Assembly: GCA_016630955.3 (NCBI GenBank)
Contig: CM049994.1
Coordinates: 124,001-188,000 of the forward strand
Reading direction: 5' to 3'
DNA length: 64,000 nt
DNA from: Didymella arachidicola
Lineage: Eukaryota; Ascomycota; Dothideomycetes; Pleosporales; Didymellaceae
The notes beneath the pieces were generated by a model. The model searched no databases. It worked only from the letters and a program-made list of their open reading frames with translations, and had not been told where the DNA came from. A program made the position numbers and the translations under genes. Below, in pieces: positions 35,352-45,122 of this stretch (position 1 is its first letter; the number at the start of each line of letters is the position of its first letter).

Positions 35352-36482
35352 GTCGTTGTTGCCAAAACTCCGGAAGCTAGGAAACGCGTCTCACTCTAGA
35401 CCACCGAGGTGCTCCTGCCAATGGTCCCCGGACCCTGACTCCGCAAGGCAATTTCTTCTTACATAATTCGGGGTTTGTGCAACCTCCTTTCTTCCAGCCT
35501 CGAGGTGATTTTTTCACTCAATGTTGTACCAAGGTCGCGGTGGTAGTAATGCAGCGAATTGCGTCATGTCGTCCATCTGACAAAGAGCCTCGGGAATCAA
35601 GCAGCGCCAAAACACCATGAGTCGCGAATCATCAACCTGGACCTGGTGGCGCTAGCAAAGCACGTGTCGTGCCAATGCGACGACCTGATGACTACTGACA
35701 ACAGTTCGGTTGCTCATCTCTGGTTCTGGTCCGGAAAGCACTGGAAGCTCTTGGTCGCAGCGCTCAGCCCTGCAACGCCCAGTCACGTTCCTCGTCGTCG
35801 GCCAGTATGATGTTGCACCAGTCGCGCGCTCCGAACGGTAGTACTCCAAGAAGAGAAGATTTTCGACATTGCGTCCTCCAGCTCGAGCAGATCTCGAGCG
35901 TTTAAGATGACATGACCCGCTCGGTCTGCACGCCGGAAGTCTGAAAGCACCTGCTCATTTCACTATTTCCACGTTGGTCGAACGCCATCTCAATATCGAT
36001 ACTATTTTTGATACCTTCGGCATGGGACCCGCATAGCTTCGATTGTCACCTATGTACACCCGTGACTCGCCACACCTGCCGCTTCTTAATCACTCTCAAG
36101 CAACCCTAAAGGTGAACAAAGACTCGAAAGTTATGGCTACTGAATAGTGACGAAACAAAGGGTCCAGGTCGGCACTGAGCACCCTGTCAGCTCCGCGCTC
36201 GCTTCAGCAACCTAATACTAATCTGGACCTTGATAGTTGCACAGCTTCAGCCCCTCCAGGATTCCCAGGCACATCATCCGTACGAGGCGTTCACAGCCCG
36301 GCGCTGCCCAGGGAGCATTCGAGCGACGATGGTGGCGAGTGGACTCCGATTGCGAAATCTTAGCTTCGTTACCGCTTGCATCTTACGCTTCTCTGCGCCC
36401 TGCTGAGTAGCACTACCTCCACAACCCACGAGATTGGGTCAGCAAAACTATACCTTGCTGGTCCTGTTTCCCAAAACGTGTG
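35352..36482. other. Divergent intergenic region, ZIP transporter / transcription-factor-like gene
   Basis: 1.1 kb containing two promoters. The short open frame at 35559-35810 has no support. No repeat or RNA gene recognised. Confidence 0.5.
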
Positions 36483-38978
36483 ATGGAGGGTCAGGACCAG
36501 AATGCCAAGGCTTTGCATCGCTCACAGCCGGTTGTGCCTGTCCAACAGGACTTCCTGTTTATCGATGCATCCGAAGCAAAGGCTTCGCGCCAAGGGCGAC
36601 GCAATGCTCGCTCGTTCGTGATGCAAAAGGCAAGAAGAGAGCGGCCATGGTCTACGAGCAAACAAGCCGCAAAGCAACGAGCCCAAGGCAGTGCAAGTCC
36701 TCGAAGTGCTGGCACTCCCAACCCCCTGTCAACCCCGGATACAGCGTCGTCGAGCCCGACTCTCGAGTCCGGCCAAAACAGTTATTTCCCTGCTTTCGAG
36801 CACACGAGTATCGGTGTGTTCGATCGAGGTATATGCTCGAATTGTCAGATCTTTGTCGTTCGCCACGGACAGACATTGTGTCCGAAATGCATCTTACTAT
36901 CGCCCACGGGGTCCGTCAGAGAACCCAACAACGGTACTCTTGATCCTTTTGGGGCATCGGCTTTGAAGTTGGATAAGGAAATGTCAGAACTGCTTGACCA
37001 TTGTAAGTCTGCCTTTCAAAGTTACTAAAGTGTTCGTGAAGAGCACGGACGCCGCGTGGCCGATATTGCGGTGTACCACTCAAGAGCAGAGCTTGGACAG
37101 GCTCAAGCGAGGACGACGCAATGCTCATACCGTAACTCGTAATCTTTAGAGTTGGATTGGGCTGACTATGTTGATGCAGTTGTCCACGAGATGGTTCCTG
37201 GTGTAATTGGAGTTGACATTCGACGCAGGTCAACCTTGATGAAGTCGGAATGGTTCGATACAGCACTGAATAACGAAGGCTTTATGCACAGCTTGCTGAG
37301 TACTACTGCCTTACATATGTTCATCTTCGGGAAAGGTACCGTTCAGACGATCCTTGACCATCGCGCGAAGGCTATCTCAGCGGTCAACAAGGCCTTGTCC
37401 ACGCATGACCGCGCCGTTCGCTTCTCGGACGCGACTCTCGGTGCTGTTTTTAACCTTTTGACTGTGGAGGAGGGTCTGATGATGCCTGTATTCAAAGACG
37501 AAATACCGTACGATGAACAGCCGAACGCCATGAACATGCACCTGAGCGGTCTGCGAGAGATGCTCAGTTTGCGAGGCGGTCTAAAGGCTGTCGGCACGAA
37601 CCGCATTTTACAGGCTTTTATACTTTGGTATGTAACACCTCACTTTGGAGTAGGGTCCGAAACGGGTTGGCAAATGCTTACTGAGCGTCAGGCATACTAC
37701 AGCTCACGCCATCGCGCAACTGAGCCCACCATACCCCGCAACTCTGGCATATATCCGCGCCGCGAATTTTCCTCATCATCCGAGAGGCTACACTCCGAGC
37801 TATTCAAGATATCTAGTCACTCTGTGCTTGCAGGCAGGTCTCACAGAGTCTCTTGCCGAATTACTGGAGTCTGTGTTGATACTTGCCGCCGATCTGAACG
37901 CATGGTACGATGATCCGGAGAGTCCGCTTGATGCCCTGGATATCCAGAACTTCTCATGTTCGCTCGAATGCTTACTTCTTGCTTGGATTCACGAAAGGGC
38001 CCTTCTCATCACGCCCCTCGAGGATGCTCTTTGCATTGCATTGATCATATTCACTGTACGAACGACTGAAGCACTCAAACGGCCTTCGGACGTACTTCAT
38101 TTGCATTTCGTCGCTAGCAAGAGATTAGAAAGTGCGCTCAATTGTACTACTCGCGCAGAGTGGCAATCGTGTCCAGATTTGCTCTTGTGGATCTTGACTA
38201 TTGGATCTATCTCAGCCGACTGCTCTGCGGAGAGTCCTTGGTTCGTTCATCAGTCCTCGCTAGCTTGCGCTGAGTTCAACATCGACTCCGCCGAAGCGCT
38301 CCTCAAACGAATGAGCGCCTGTGGGTGGGTCAACTACAAGCTTGATGATTCCATCCGCCACCTTTGGAACAAAATCGTTCACCTCAGGTTAGATAACCAT
38401 ACCCACTTCGAGCCTATTCGATCCCTTACTTATACTTGAACCATAATTTGCAGGCTCGAACCATATCTAAACGCCCCGCCACCGGGTGTGGGCACCGCCG
38501 ATAGTCCACCTGGGCCGTTACAGAACAACCTTAAGGAGACGGAACTCACCGATTGGCGCACCAGCGACTGGGCCGTCATAACCGCAGCTACGCCTCTGCA
38601 AGAGGCGGAGACGGGTAACGTAGGTGTAAGTTGGACGACAGCAAGCGCGACTGGATTTGATGATACTTTTGGTGATGCTTTGCTTGATTCTGGACGCGAC
38701 TATGGGAGATATGGGCCGCCATGTTTGTACCCTGTTTTATTGTTTTATCGATGCGACTGCGACTGCGACTGCACCTGCACTACGTACACTAGCTCGAAAG
38801 ACCTCTTCACTGACCACATCTGCAGGGCAGTAATTTTTTCTTCATCGACCACACTCAGAGAGTGGCGAATGAATTAATGAGCAAGTACATGGCGCTGACC
38901 ATAAGGGTGAGCGACCTTGACACCCCCGGAGCTCGACGCCCACGGCTGAGGGTACGAATAGACTCAGGCAACGGATAG
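36483..38978 (+). CDS. Fungal-specific transcription factor-like protein, possibly disrupted
   Basis: Exons inferred: 36483-37002, 37150-37627, 37692-38387, 38454-38726 and 38831-38978, which sum to 705 codons. The N-terminus (FLFIDASEAKASRQGRRNARSFVM and following basic residues) and the DPFG...LDKEMSELLDH segment match a fungal family with the PF11951-type transcription-factor middle domain but no Zn2Cys6 cluster. The helical body includes YVDAVVHEMVPGVIG, LSGLREMLSLRGG and LTESLAELLESVLILAADLNAW. The only good junction for intron 1 (GTAAGT at 37003, TTTAG at 37149) creates TAG as codon 174, so the gene may be a recent pseudogene. The last intron is uncertain. Without it the frame ends at 38877. 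Function unknown. Confidence 0.6.
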
Positions 38979-39074
38979 GCATCACATAAAAAGATATTAA
39001 GCATTACAATCAACAAACTCGAAACATGTTCGACGACAACAGGTTGTCATGGTCAAGAACATCTCTGCAACCCG

Positions 39075-39872
39075 CTAGACCAACAATCTCCCACCATCGC
39101 TCGTGACCTGGCTCCCATTCGCGAACTTGTCCTTCATCAAATACCCATACGCCTCTGCAATCTCCCCCGGTTGTCCAAGAGTACCCGTCAAGCTGTTCTC
39201 TCGCGCCCACTTGGCAGCAGCTTCCTCTCCCATCCGATCCAGCATCGGCTGCAACAACTCGCTCTGTATGGCCCCAGGGATAACAACGTTCACACGGATG
39301 GGATTCAGATCGACTGCCAGCCCCCGCGCGAGACCCTCAGTCGCGGCACCGGACACAGCGACGAATGTCCAGCCTGGAAACGGCTTGTGCGTGTTCGTCC
39401 CGCCGGTCAGCGTAAACGAGGAATCGACTGACTGCGGCATGTATCTCCCGGTCGCGAGCAGTTTGGCAATGATACCCGGGGCGATAAGACGCACGTTTAG
39501 TCCTTTCAGCATCGACTCGGGAGTGACATCCTTCACGCTTGGAATGCTCAACGAATCGCCGGCTGTGAAAGCGACATGGTCAATCTTCTTGTTTCCGCTG
39601 TCGGTAGCCTTGTCAAAGAGAGCCGTCAGGTTGGCCTCGAGGTTGGTGATGTCGGAGAGATCGCAGGCGTAGCCCGTAATGCGTTCAGCTGGGAGGCCTG
39701 GGTACAGCGCTCGGAGCTGCTTGACTTTGGCATCTGCCTTACTTTGTCCGGAGCCAGATATTGTTACTCGCGCGCCATAGGAAAGAGCCATGTTAGCGAC
39801 GGCATAGCCGATGCCTGATGTGCCACCGAAGACGAGGACGTGGGTGTCCTTGAGGCGATTCTGGTGGGCCAT
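39075..39872 (-). CDS. Short-chain dehydrogenase/reductase-like protein, catalytic Tyr/Lys missing
   Basis: A 265-residue single-exon SDR. The cofactor-binding glycine motif is VLVFGGTSGIGYAVA (about 13-27), followed by ISGSGQSKADAKV and an acidic CDLSD at the position contacting the adenine. The central VAFTAGDSL replaces the usual NNAG. The C-terminal half has VRVNVVIPGAIQSELL and a final TSDGGRLLV. Where classical SDRs carry YxxxK, this protein reads FVAVSGAATEGLARGL, with neither the Tyr nor the Lys. It may bind NAD(P) without the normal hydride-transfer chemistry, or use other residues. Related fungal atypical SDRs exist, so it need not be dead. The start at MAHQNRL fits the family. Confidence 0.85.
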   Translation of the reverse strand: MAHQNRLKDTHVLVFGGTSGIGYAVANMALSYGARVTISGSGQSKADAKVKQLRALYPGLPAERITGYACDLSDITNLEANLTALFDKATDSGNKKIDHVAFTAGDSLSIPSVKDVTPESMLKGLNVRLIAPGIIAKLLATGRYMPQSVDSSFTLTGGTNTHKPFPGWTFVAVSGAATEGLARGLAVDLNPIRVNVVIPGAIQSELLQPMLDRMGEEAAAKWARENSLTGTLGQPGEIAEAYGYLMKDKFANGSQVTSDGGRLLV

Positions 39873-40712
39873 TGCATGGATAGCTGTAAAGGTAGAGACT
39901 TCGTGATATTGATCGAGCTTGAGTGAGGGGATGATGAATGCGTGTCATATACTATATACTGCCTCAGTTCCCCACCTGTCGTGCATATTTGGTAGTGCTG
40001 ACCGCGCCCCATCTCCGTTATGTCCGCCATTCGAAGCTGCTCTTTCCCAAACACGACCTGAGGGCCTGTGACAAAGCAATCAAACCATGTCAATATGACT
40101 CCATAGGTAGAACACTTGGGTGGCCTGATCCCCTGCATAGCGCTGCTGAGCCACAACAAACCCCATTGGCGGTCCGCAGGAACGGCGCCGTGAATCAGCA
40201 ACACACTCGCAACTTCGGGATTAGGTCAGCGGAGCGCATCGCAGACCGAGGCGAGGACTTTCATGTTGAGCAGCCCTATCGTGCAATCTCTAGTCCTTTT
40301 GTCCTTTCAGGCGTGCGCCGTCTTAACTCCGATGTAGAAAGAGGTGATCACTCAGCAGCATCACGGCGGGCTTGTCAGACCGATCGTGGGATCCAATGCC
40401 AGCCGCAGCTTTTCAGAGACGGGGTATTGATTCAGCGAGCTTTGGAAGCGGAGTTTAGGAAAGCCGCGAAGTGATAACGGAGTGAGAGGCAGGCGCGGTG
40501 GATACTAATCCAGATACGGCTACGTCGGCTTAGTCACCGTCTGCAGCCTTGAGGTGTGGGGATACCTCAACGCTGCATACGCACACTCTTACTTGATCTT
40601 CAACGATCTGTTTTTTTTTTTTTTTTTGGGCTATACAGATATTGGCGTTAGATTCACTCCTTGGAATGCAGGATGTTAGTTTTTGGAGATCAGCGCAAGG
40701 CTGGCTATAATC
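39873..40712. other. Intergenic region with 17-base poly-T
   Basis: Divergent promoter region between the SDR and the gene at 40713. Apart from the T run at 40611-40627 I see no feature. The short frame at 39938-40474 has no family support. Confidence 0.5.
40611..40627. repeat. Homopolymer T(17)
   Basis: Seventeen consecutive T about 85 bases before the ATG of the next gene. Poly(dA:dT) tracts in fungal promoters often exclude nucleosomes. Confidence 0.9.
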
Positions 40713-41948
40713 ATGAGCGACGAAGTCCTTGTTCACATCTCTACCGCTGCTACGCGCCAGAACGATGAGCTTTTCCGATCTCTGGCGCGAGCTTATATCG
40801 ACTTTGAGCCCCAGAACATCCACCGCGGAAGTCCGTTGCGGAAGAAAGCGAAAACGGTTCGAACAACCCAACAACAGCCAGGACGATCCTCTGCAAAAGC
40901 CGTGGCTCATTTGATTGAAGCAACAGCCAATGTGCCCGCATCCACAGCCAGCAAGGCATCGTACGGAAGCTTTCCGTCTCTTTCACCAGTGGGCGGGCGA
41001 TTCTTCGAAGAGGTTGACTCGATGCAACCTGTCAGCCGCTTAGCTCAACTTGATCGGAGCTATCTGAGTTGGCGGAAACGTGCGACACCCAAGTCAAGCT
41101 TTGCGCATGACGAGGCAGAGCTGCCGATCGCCTCAGACGGTATTGATGCTGATACGGGCTTCATCGAGGATTCGCAATCAGCATTGCAGGCTTTGCAGAG
41201 TCAGTTACAGGATACCTACTCTGCAACGTCTGTCGATACGTCCGAAGAGGAAAATGCTGAGGATCATGGTGGCGAAGATGATGTATTTTCCAGACTTCGC
41301 ACTCCTCCTGTCCACCCGGTCGATCCAATCAGGTCTCCAGAGAGCGAGAAGCTAGAGGGGCAACCGTTGCTAGACTTATTGGATGACACTGTCTTGAACG
41401 ATCTGGACGTCAGCATGCCACATGAGCTTACAGACTTGCCTCACACATCGAGTCCAACATCTCGCGACAGATCAGAGTATTTTCCAGATGAGACGAGCTT
41501 CTCGGAGCTACCCTTCGATGCCTTTCCCCCACCTCCCAGCACCTCAGTAGTGCGTCCTGAGTCACTACCTTCCCAAGTCACGAAGCATCTTGCAGCGATC
41601 AAGATCAAGAACCCGAATCGTTTCAGACCAATCAAGGTATGGAGGGATCTGGAGCACGACGAGCGTGGCTTTTGGCGCATCGACTGCACACGTTGGTCCT
41701 TGCATGCACAACGCGATTTCTGGTCGTTGCTTTGCGAACACGTCTGCAGCGGTCGAGTGGGCTGGGCAACAACACTACACCGAGAACCTGTGGTTCATGG
41801 CGAATTGGGGCTAGTTCGACTGTATTGCTGGGGAGAGGTCGTGGAGCACATGTGGCTGCTCCTTTGGCTCTGTTCAAAAGCCAAGGCGTCAGGAATGGGA
41901 TCAAAGTGGATCGATGCCAATGGCATTGCGGTCATCGAGATGGCTTGA
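40713..41948 (+). CDS. Uncharacterised fungal protein
   Basis: A 411-residue single-exon frame. An upstream in-frame ATG at 40683 adds 10 residues, but MSDEVLVHIS at 40713 looks like the natural start. I do not recognise a named domain. The N-terminus (ISTAATRQNDELFRSLARAYIDFEP) and the C-terminal 120 residues (IKIKNPNRFRPIKVWRDLEHDERGFWRIDC ... FWSLLCEHVCSGRVGWATTLHRE) look folded and conserved. The middle is acidic and disordered (Asp/Glu/Ser/Pro). The Trp-rich C-terminal block suggests a structured lineage-specific domain. There is no signal peptide, and the LLLWLCS stretch is too short and context-poor to call a membrane helix. Real gene status is supported by length and low complexity confined to the middle. 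Confidence 0.75.
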   Translation: MSDEVLVHISTAATRQNDELFRSLARAYIDFEPQNIHRGSPLRKKAKTVRTTQQQPGRSSAKAVAHLIEATANVPASTASKASYGSFPSLSPVGGRFFEEVDSMQPVSRLAQLDRSYLSWRKRATPKSSFAHDEAELPIASDGIDADTGFIEDSQSALQALQSQLQDTYSATSVDTSEEENAEDHGGEDDVFSRLRTPPVHPVDPIRSPESEKLEGQPLLDLLDDTVLNDLDVSMPHELTDLPHTSSPTSRDRSEYFPDETSFSELPFDAFPPPPSTSVVRPESLPSQVTKHLAAIKIKNPNRFRPIKVWRDLEHDERGFWRIDCTRWSLHAQRDFWSLLCEHVCSGRVGWATTLHREPVVHGELGLVRLYCWGEVVEHMWLLLWLCSKAKASGMGSKWIDANGIAVIEMA

Positions 41949-42198
41949 AGGCTGTACAACATGTTGAATATACTTAGGACGCAGCTTTGTATATAGAAAA
42001 GATCCATATCATTGTTTTTGGCCAACCCGCCTTTTGCATTCGTGAATGGTCTGGCGTTGGTGATCTGCGTCCCTGCATGAAACACGACGCTAGCGTGCCA
42101 GACGATTGAGGTGCTCAGTCTCGAGTCCTGGACACCAGAGCTGCGCAACACAGGTCCTCGCGATGGCTGGATAGCAAACTACTGAAAAGACATCTGTA

Positions 42199-44417
42199 AT
42201 GTCGTCAAAACTACGAGCGGGTGCCGGCAGGGCTGCAGGCGGCCCTCAGCACAACGACGCCTCAGACAGCGACGATTACGACCTCCGGCCCTCAGCGGAG
42301 CACTCGGACGGTGATCACGACCTTTTAGAGTCGGAGGACGAGCGCGAGCGACTTCTGACACAGAAAGAGGGCATATCTGGACTGTTCAGCTCCGGTGTAA
42401 AGATTGGGAAGCGCGATGGCAGTCGAAAGAAAGCTGAGATGAGAGAGCGGAAGAGAGGCGGCAGCACTGGAGCAAGCACACCAACATATGACACCGAAGA
42501 AGCAGCGGGAGAGTCCAGTGCAAGCCTTTTACGGTCAGGCAGAAGCTCCGAGAGTGATCAACAGCGACTGCTTGCGACGAGGGCACAGAAGAAGGCATGA
42601 CGAACGGCAAAAGCTGAGTAGGACGATGACTGACCATACATACAGGCAAAGCGGTCGAGAAGATGGCGCAGCATCTACATGTACATCTCGATTATCGGCT
42701 TCTTTCTCACAATGCTTGCCTTCGTGTACCGACTCTCGAAGCCTTCGGACAGCCAAATCGCAGCGTTCACAGCAACGGCCATCTCGAACGGAACATCGCT
42801 CTTCGCACCGACAACCATACTGATTTCGCTCGACGGCTTTCGTGCTGACTTCCTATACCGCAACCTTACACCTACGCTTAACCAATTTGTAGCGGAAGGC
42901 ATCTCACCGAAGTACATGCTACCAAGCTTTCCAAGCGTCACATTCCCCAACCACTACACGATGGTTACCGGCATGTATCCTGAAACGCACGGGATTGTGG
43001 GGAACACTTTCTGGGACCCTGATCTTCAAAAAGAGTTCTACTATACAGACCCTGAGCGCAGCCTGCAGCCAATCTGGTGGGGCGGAGAGCCTCTCTGGGT
43101 GACAGCGGAGAAGCAGAGTGTCAGAACAGCAGTACACATGTGGCCAGGCTCTGAGGCCCACATTGAGAATCAGCAAATTGCCTATGTGGACAAATATAAC
43201 GGCTCCGAAGTCCTGGACAGGAAAGTCGATCGGATCATGGACTTGCTGGATGTACCCGGCCCCCTTGACATTGGCGCAAAGGCTGTCACGCCTCGTCCTC
43301 AGCTCATTGCAGCCTATGTTCCCGATGTTGACGGTGACGGCCACCGATATGGGCCGAACAGCACACAGATTCGTCAGACCATCTCTAATGCAGACGCCAT
43401 GGTTGGCGGTATTCTCAAAGGACTGCAAGAGCGCAACCTCACAAACATCGTAAATGTTGTTATTGTCTCGGACCACGGCATGGCCACCACCGATGTATCC
43501 CGCATGATCCAGCTAGAGGATTTGATCAACACTGACGAACTCGCGCACATTGACGGTTGGCCATTATATGGTCTACGACCCAAAAACCAGGACCGCCTCC
43601 ACCCATTGTACGAAAAGCTCCTGCGCGAACATGGAGACAACCCGAACATTGAAATCTACCTACGCGAGAACGTGCCTGAGCGGTATCATTTCTCGAACAA
43701 CGATCGCATTGCACCGCTCTGGATAATCCCAAAAGCAGGTTGGGCGATCGTGACAAAGAGCGAGTTCAATATCGAGGAGGGCAAGAAGAACGGCGGGGTC
43801 TACCATCCACGCGGCTTGCACGGCTACGACCACGAACACCCGCTCATGAGAGCGATCTTCATTGCCCGCGGCCCAGCGTTCCCGCACACGCCTGGCAGTC
43901 GTATGAAACCTTTCCGTAAGTCATCATTTCTCTTTGCTGCAGTCTGCTTACTGACTTTGCAGAAAACATCGAGTTGTATAACATCATCTGCGACTCAATT
44001 GGTCTGACACCTGCACCTAACAACGGTACCCTACGCCTTCCCCTTAAGCCTGAAGGGTTGCACAATGACGACGCGGACACGGTCAATGAAACGCCCAGTG
44101 ATCCTGTGGGCGCGCACTCGACGACTTCCACACTCGCCTCTGCAGCGACGATGTCTGCAATCATGTCCTCGCTGTCCAGTCTGGCCGCTTCAGCAACTGG
44201 TCTCGACGATAACACAGTATCTCTGGGACAAGGTACATTAGCGCCAATCGAGCCAAGCGCTACATCGAGTGCACCGTCTGCAACGAGCAGCAAGCCGGAA
44301 CATAAACATTGGTGGGATTGGTTCATGGATGAGGCTGAGAAGATCGAGGATTGGGTTGATGATTTTGTACACAAGCATAATCCTCTGGAGGACGGTAAGG
44401 AGAAGCAGGGGTCTTAG
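42199..44417 (+). CDS. Ectonucleotide pyrophosphatase/phosphodiesterase (type II membrane protein)
   Basis: Three exons (42199-42594, 42646-43915, 43963-44417) give 706 residues. The cytosolic N-terminus is acidic and Ser-rich (about 130 residues). One membrane helix follows (MYISIIGFFLTMLAFVYRL). The extracellular alkaline-phosphatase-fold domain has metal-site Asp in ILISLDGFRAD, the Thr nucleophile in FPSVTFPNHYTMVTGMYPETHG, and DVDGDGHRYG, VSDHGM and HGYDHEHP. A Ser/Thr-rich tail ends in a charged helix. Yeast Npp1/Npp2 relatives hydrolyse extracellular nucleotides and are phosphate-regulated. Intron 1 (42595-42645) appears to be GC-AG, since no GT donor keeps the frame. Intron 2 is 43916-43962 (GTAAGT...TTGCAG). 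Confidence 0.92.
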
Positions 44418-45122
44418 GTCTCGTCTGGTGCAGTTCGCGGGTTGTATAGATTAGATAGGTTTGGTTCAATGATACCCAGCATTTCACTTCAAATGCTTCC
44501 GATGGAAGGGCATATCATGATGTGTTGAAGGAAGTAGGAAGTAAAATCGAAGCAAGCATACTGTAAGGTCTCATACAAGTGATGTATCGCTGCCATAGGT
44601 CATTTTCATCAACACGCGTTGCGTGGCGCGCGTTTGGATCATATCATCCCTTGGATGGACCCTCAGAACGCATCGGCGAGCATGACGCGCTTTCGTCGGC
44701 ATCGTGATTCGCCGACCAACCATAAAAGGCTAGTGCCGGCCCGGATTAACAGGAAGGAGCGTTCTGTCGAGAGGGCAGGAGCGCCCCAGCTGCACCACGC
44801 CTTCGCTGGCTCGACTATACAAAACTCTCATAAGGGATCGCCTTGCATGGCGGCATAATCCTACGGCGCCAGCCTTCCTTTCCCAGGCTTTTCGATCGCC
44901 AAAATCGAAGATCAACACCAGCTCAAGCTGGCACGATTGACACCCTTCCAACAGCTCCACAACAGTCACCACCGAGCACCTACTGCGCACTTTCGACCTG
45001 CACCGCTTCTTTGAAGCTGTGGTCGAGAATCTCGCAATCTCAGACATTGTCTCTCGATCGGCAACGCGTTTTGCCGGGGACAACGCAGCTGCTCCGCCAA
45101 CCGAGGAATCGCAAACGCCGCG
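44418..45122. other. Intergenic / 5' region of SIN3
   Basis: 700 bases between the NPP stop and the SIN3 start. CT/CA-rich sequence near 44930-45010 fits a fungal 5' UTR. Short frames here have no support. Confidence 0.5.
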
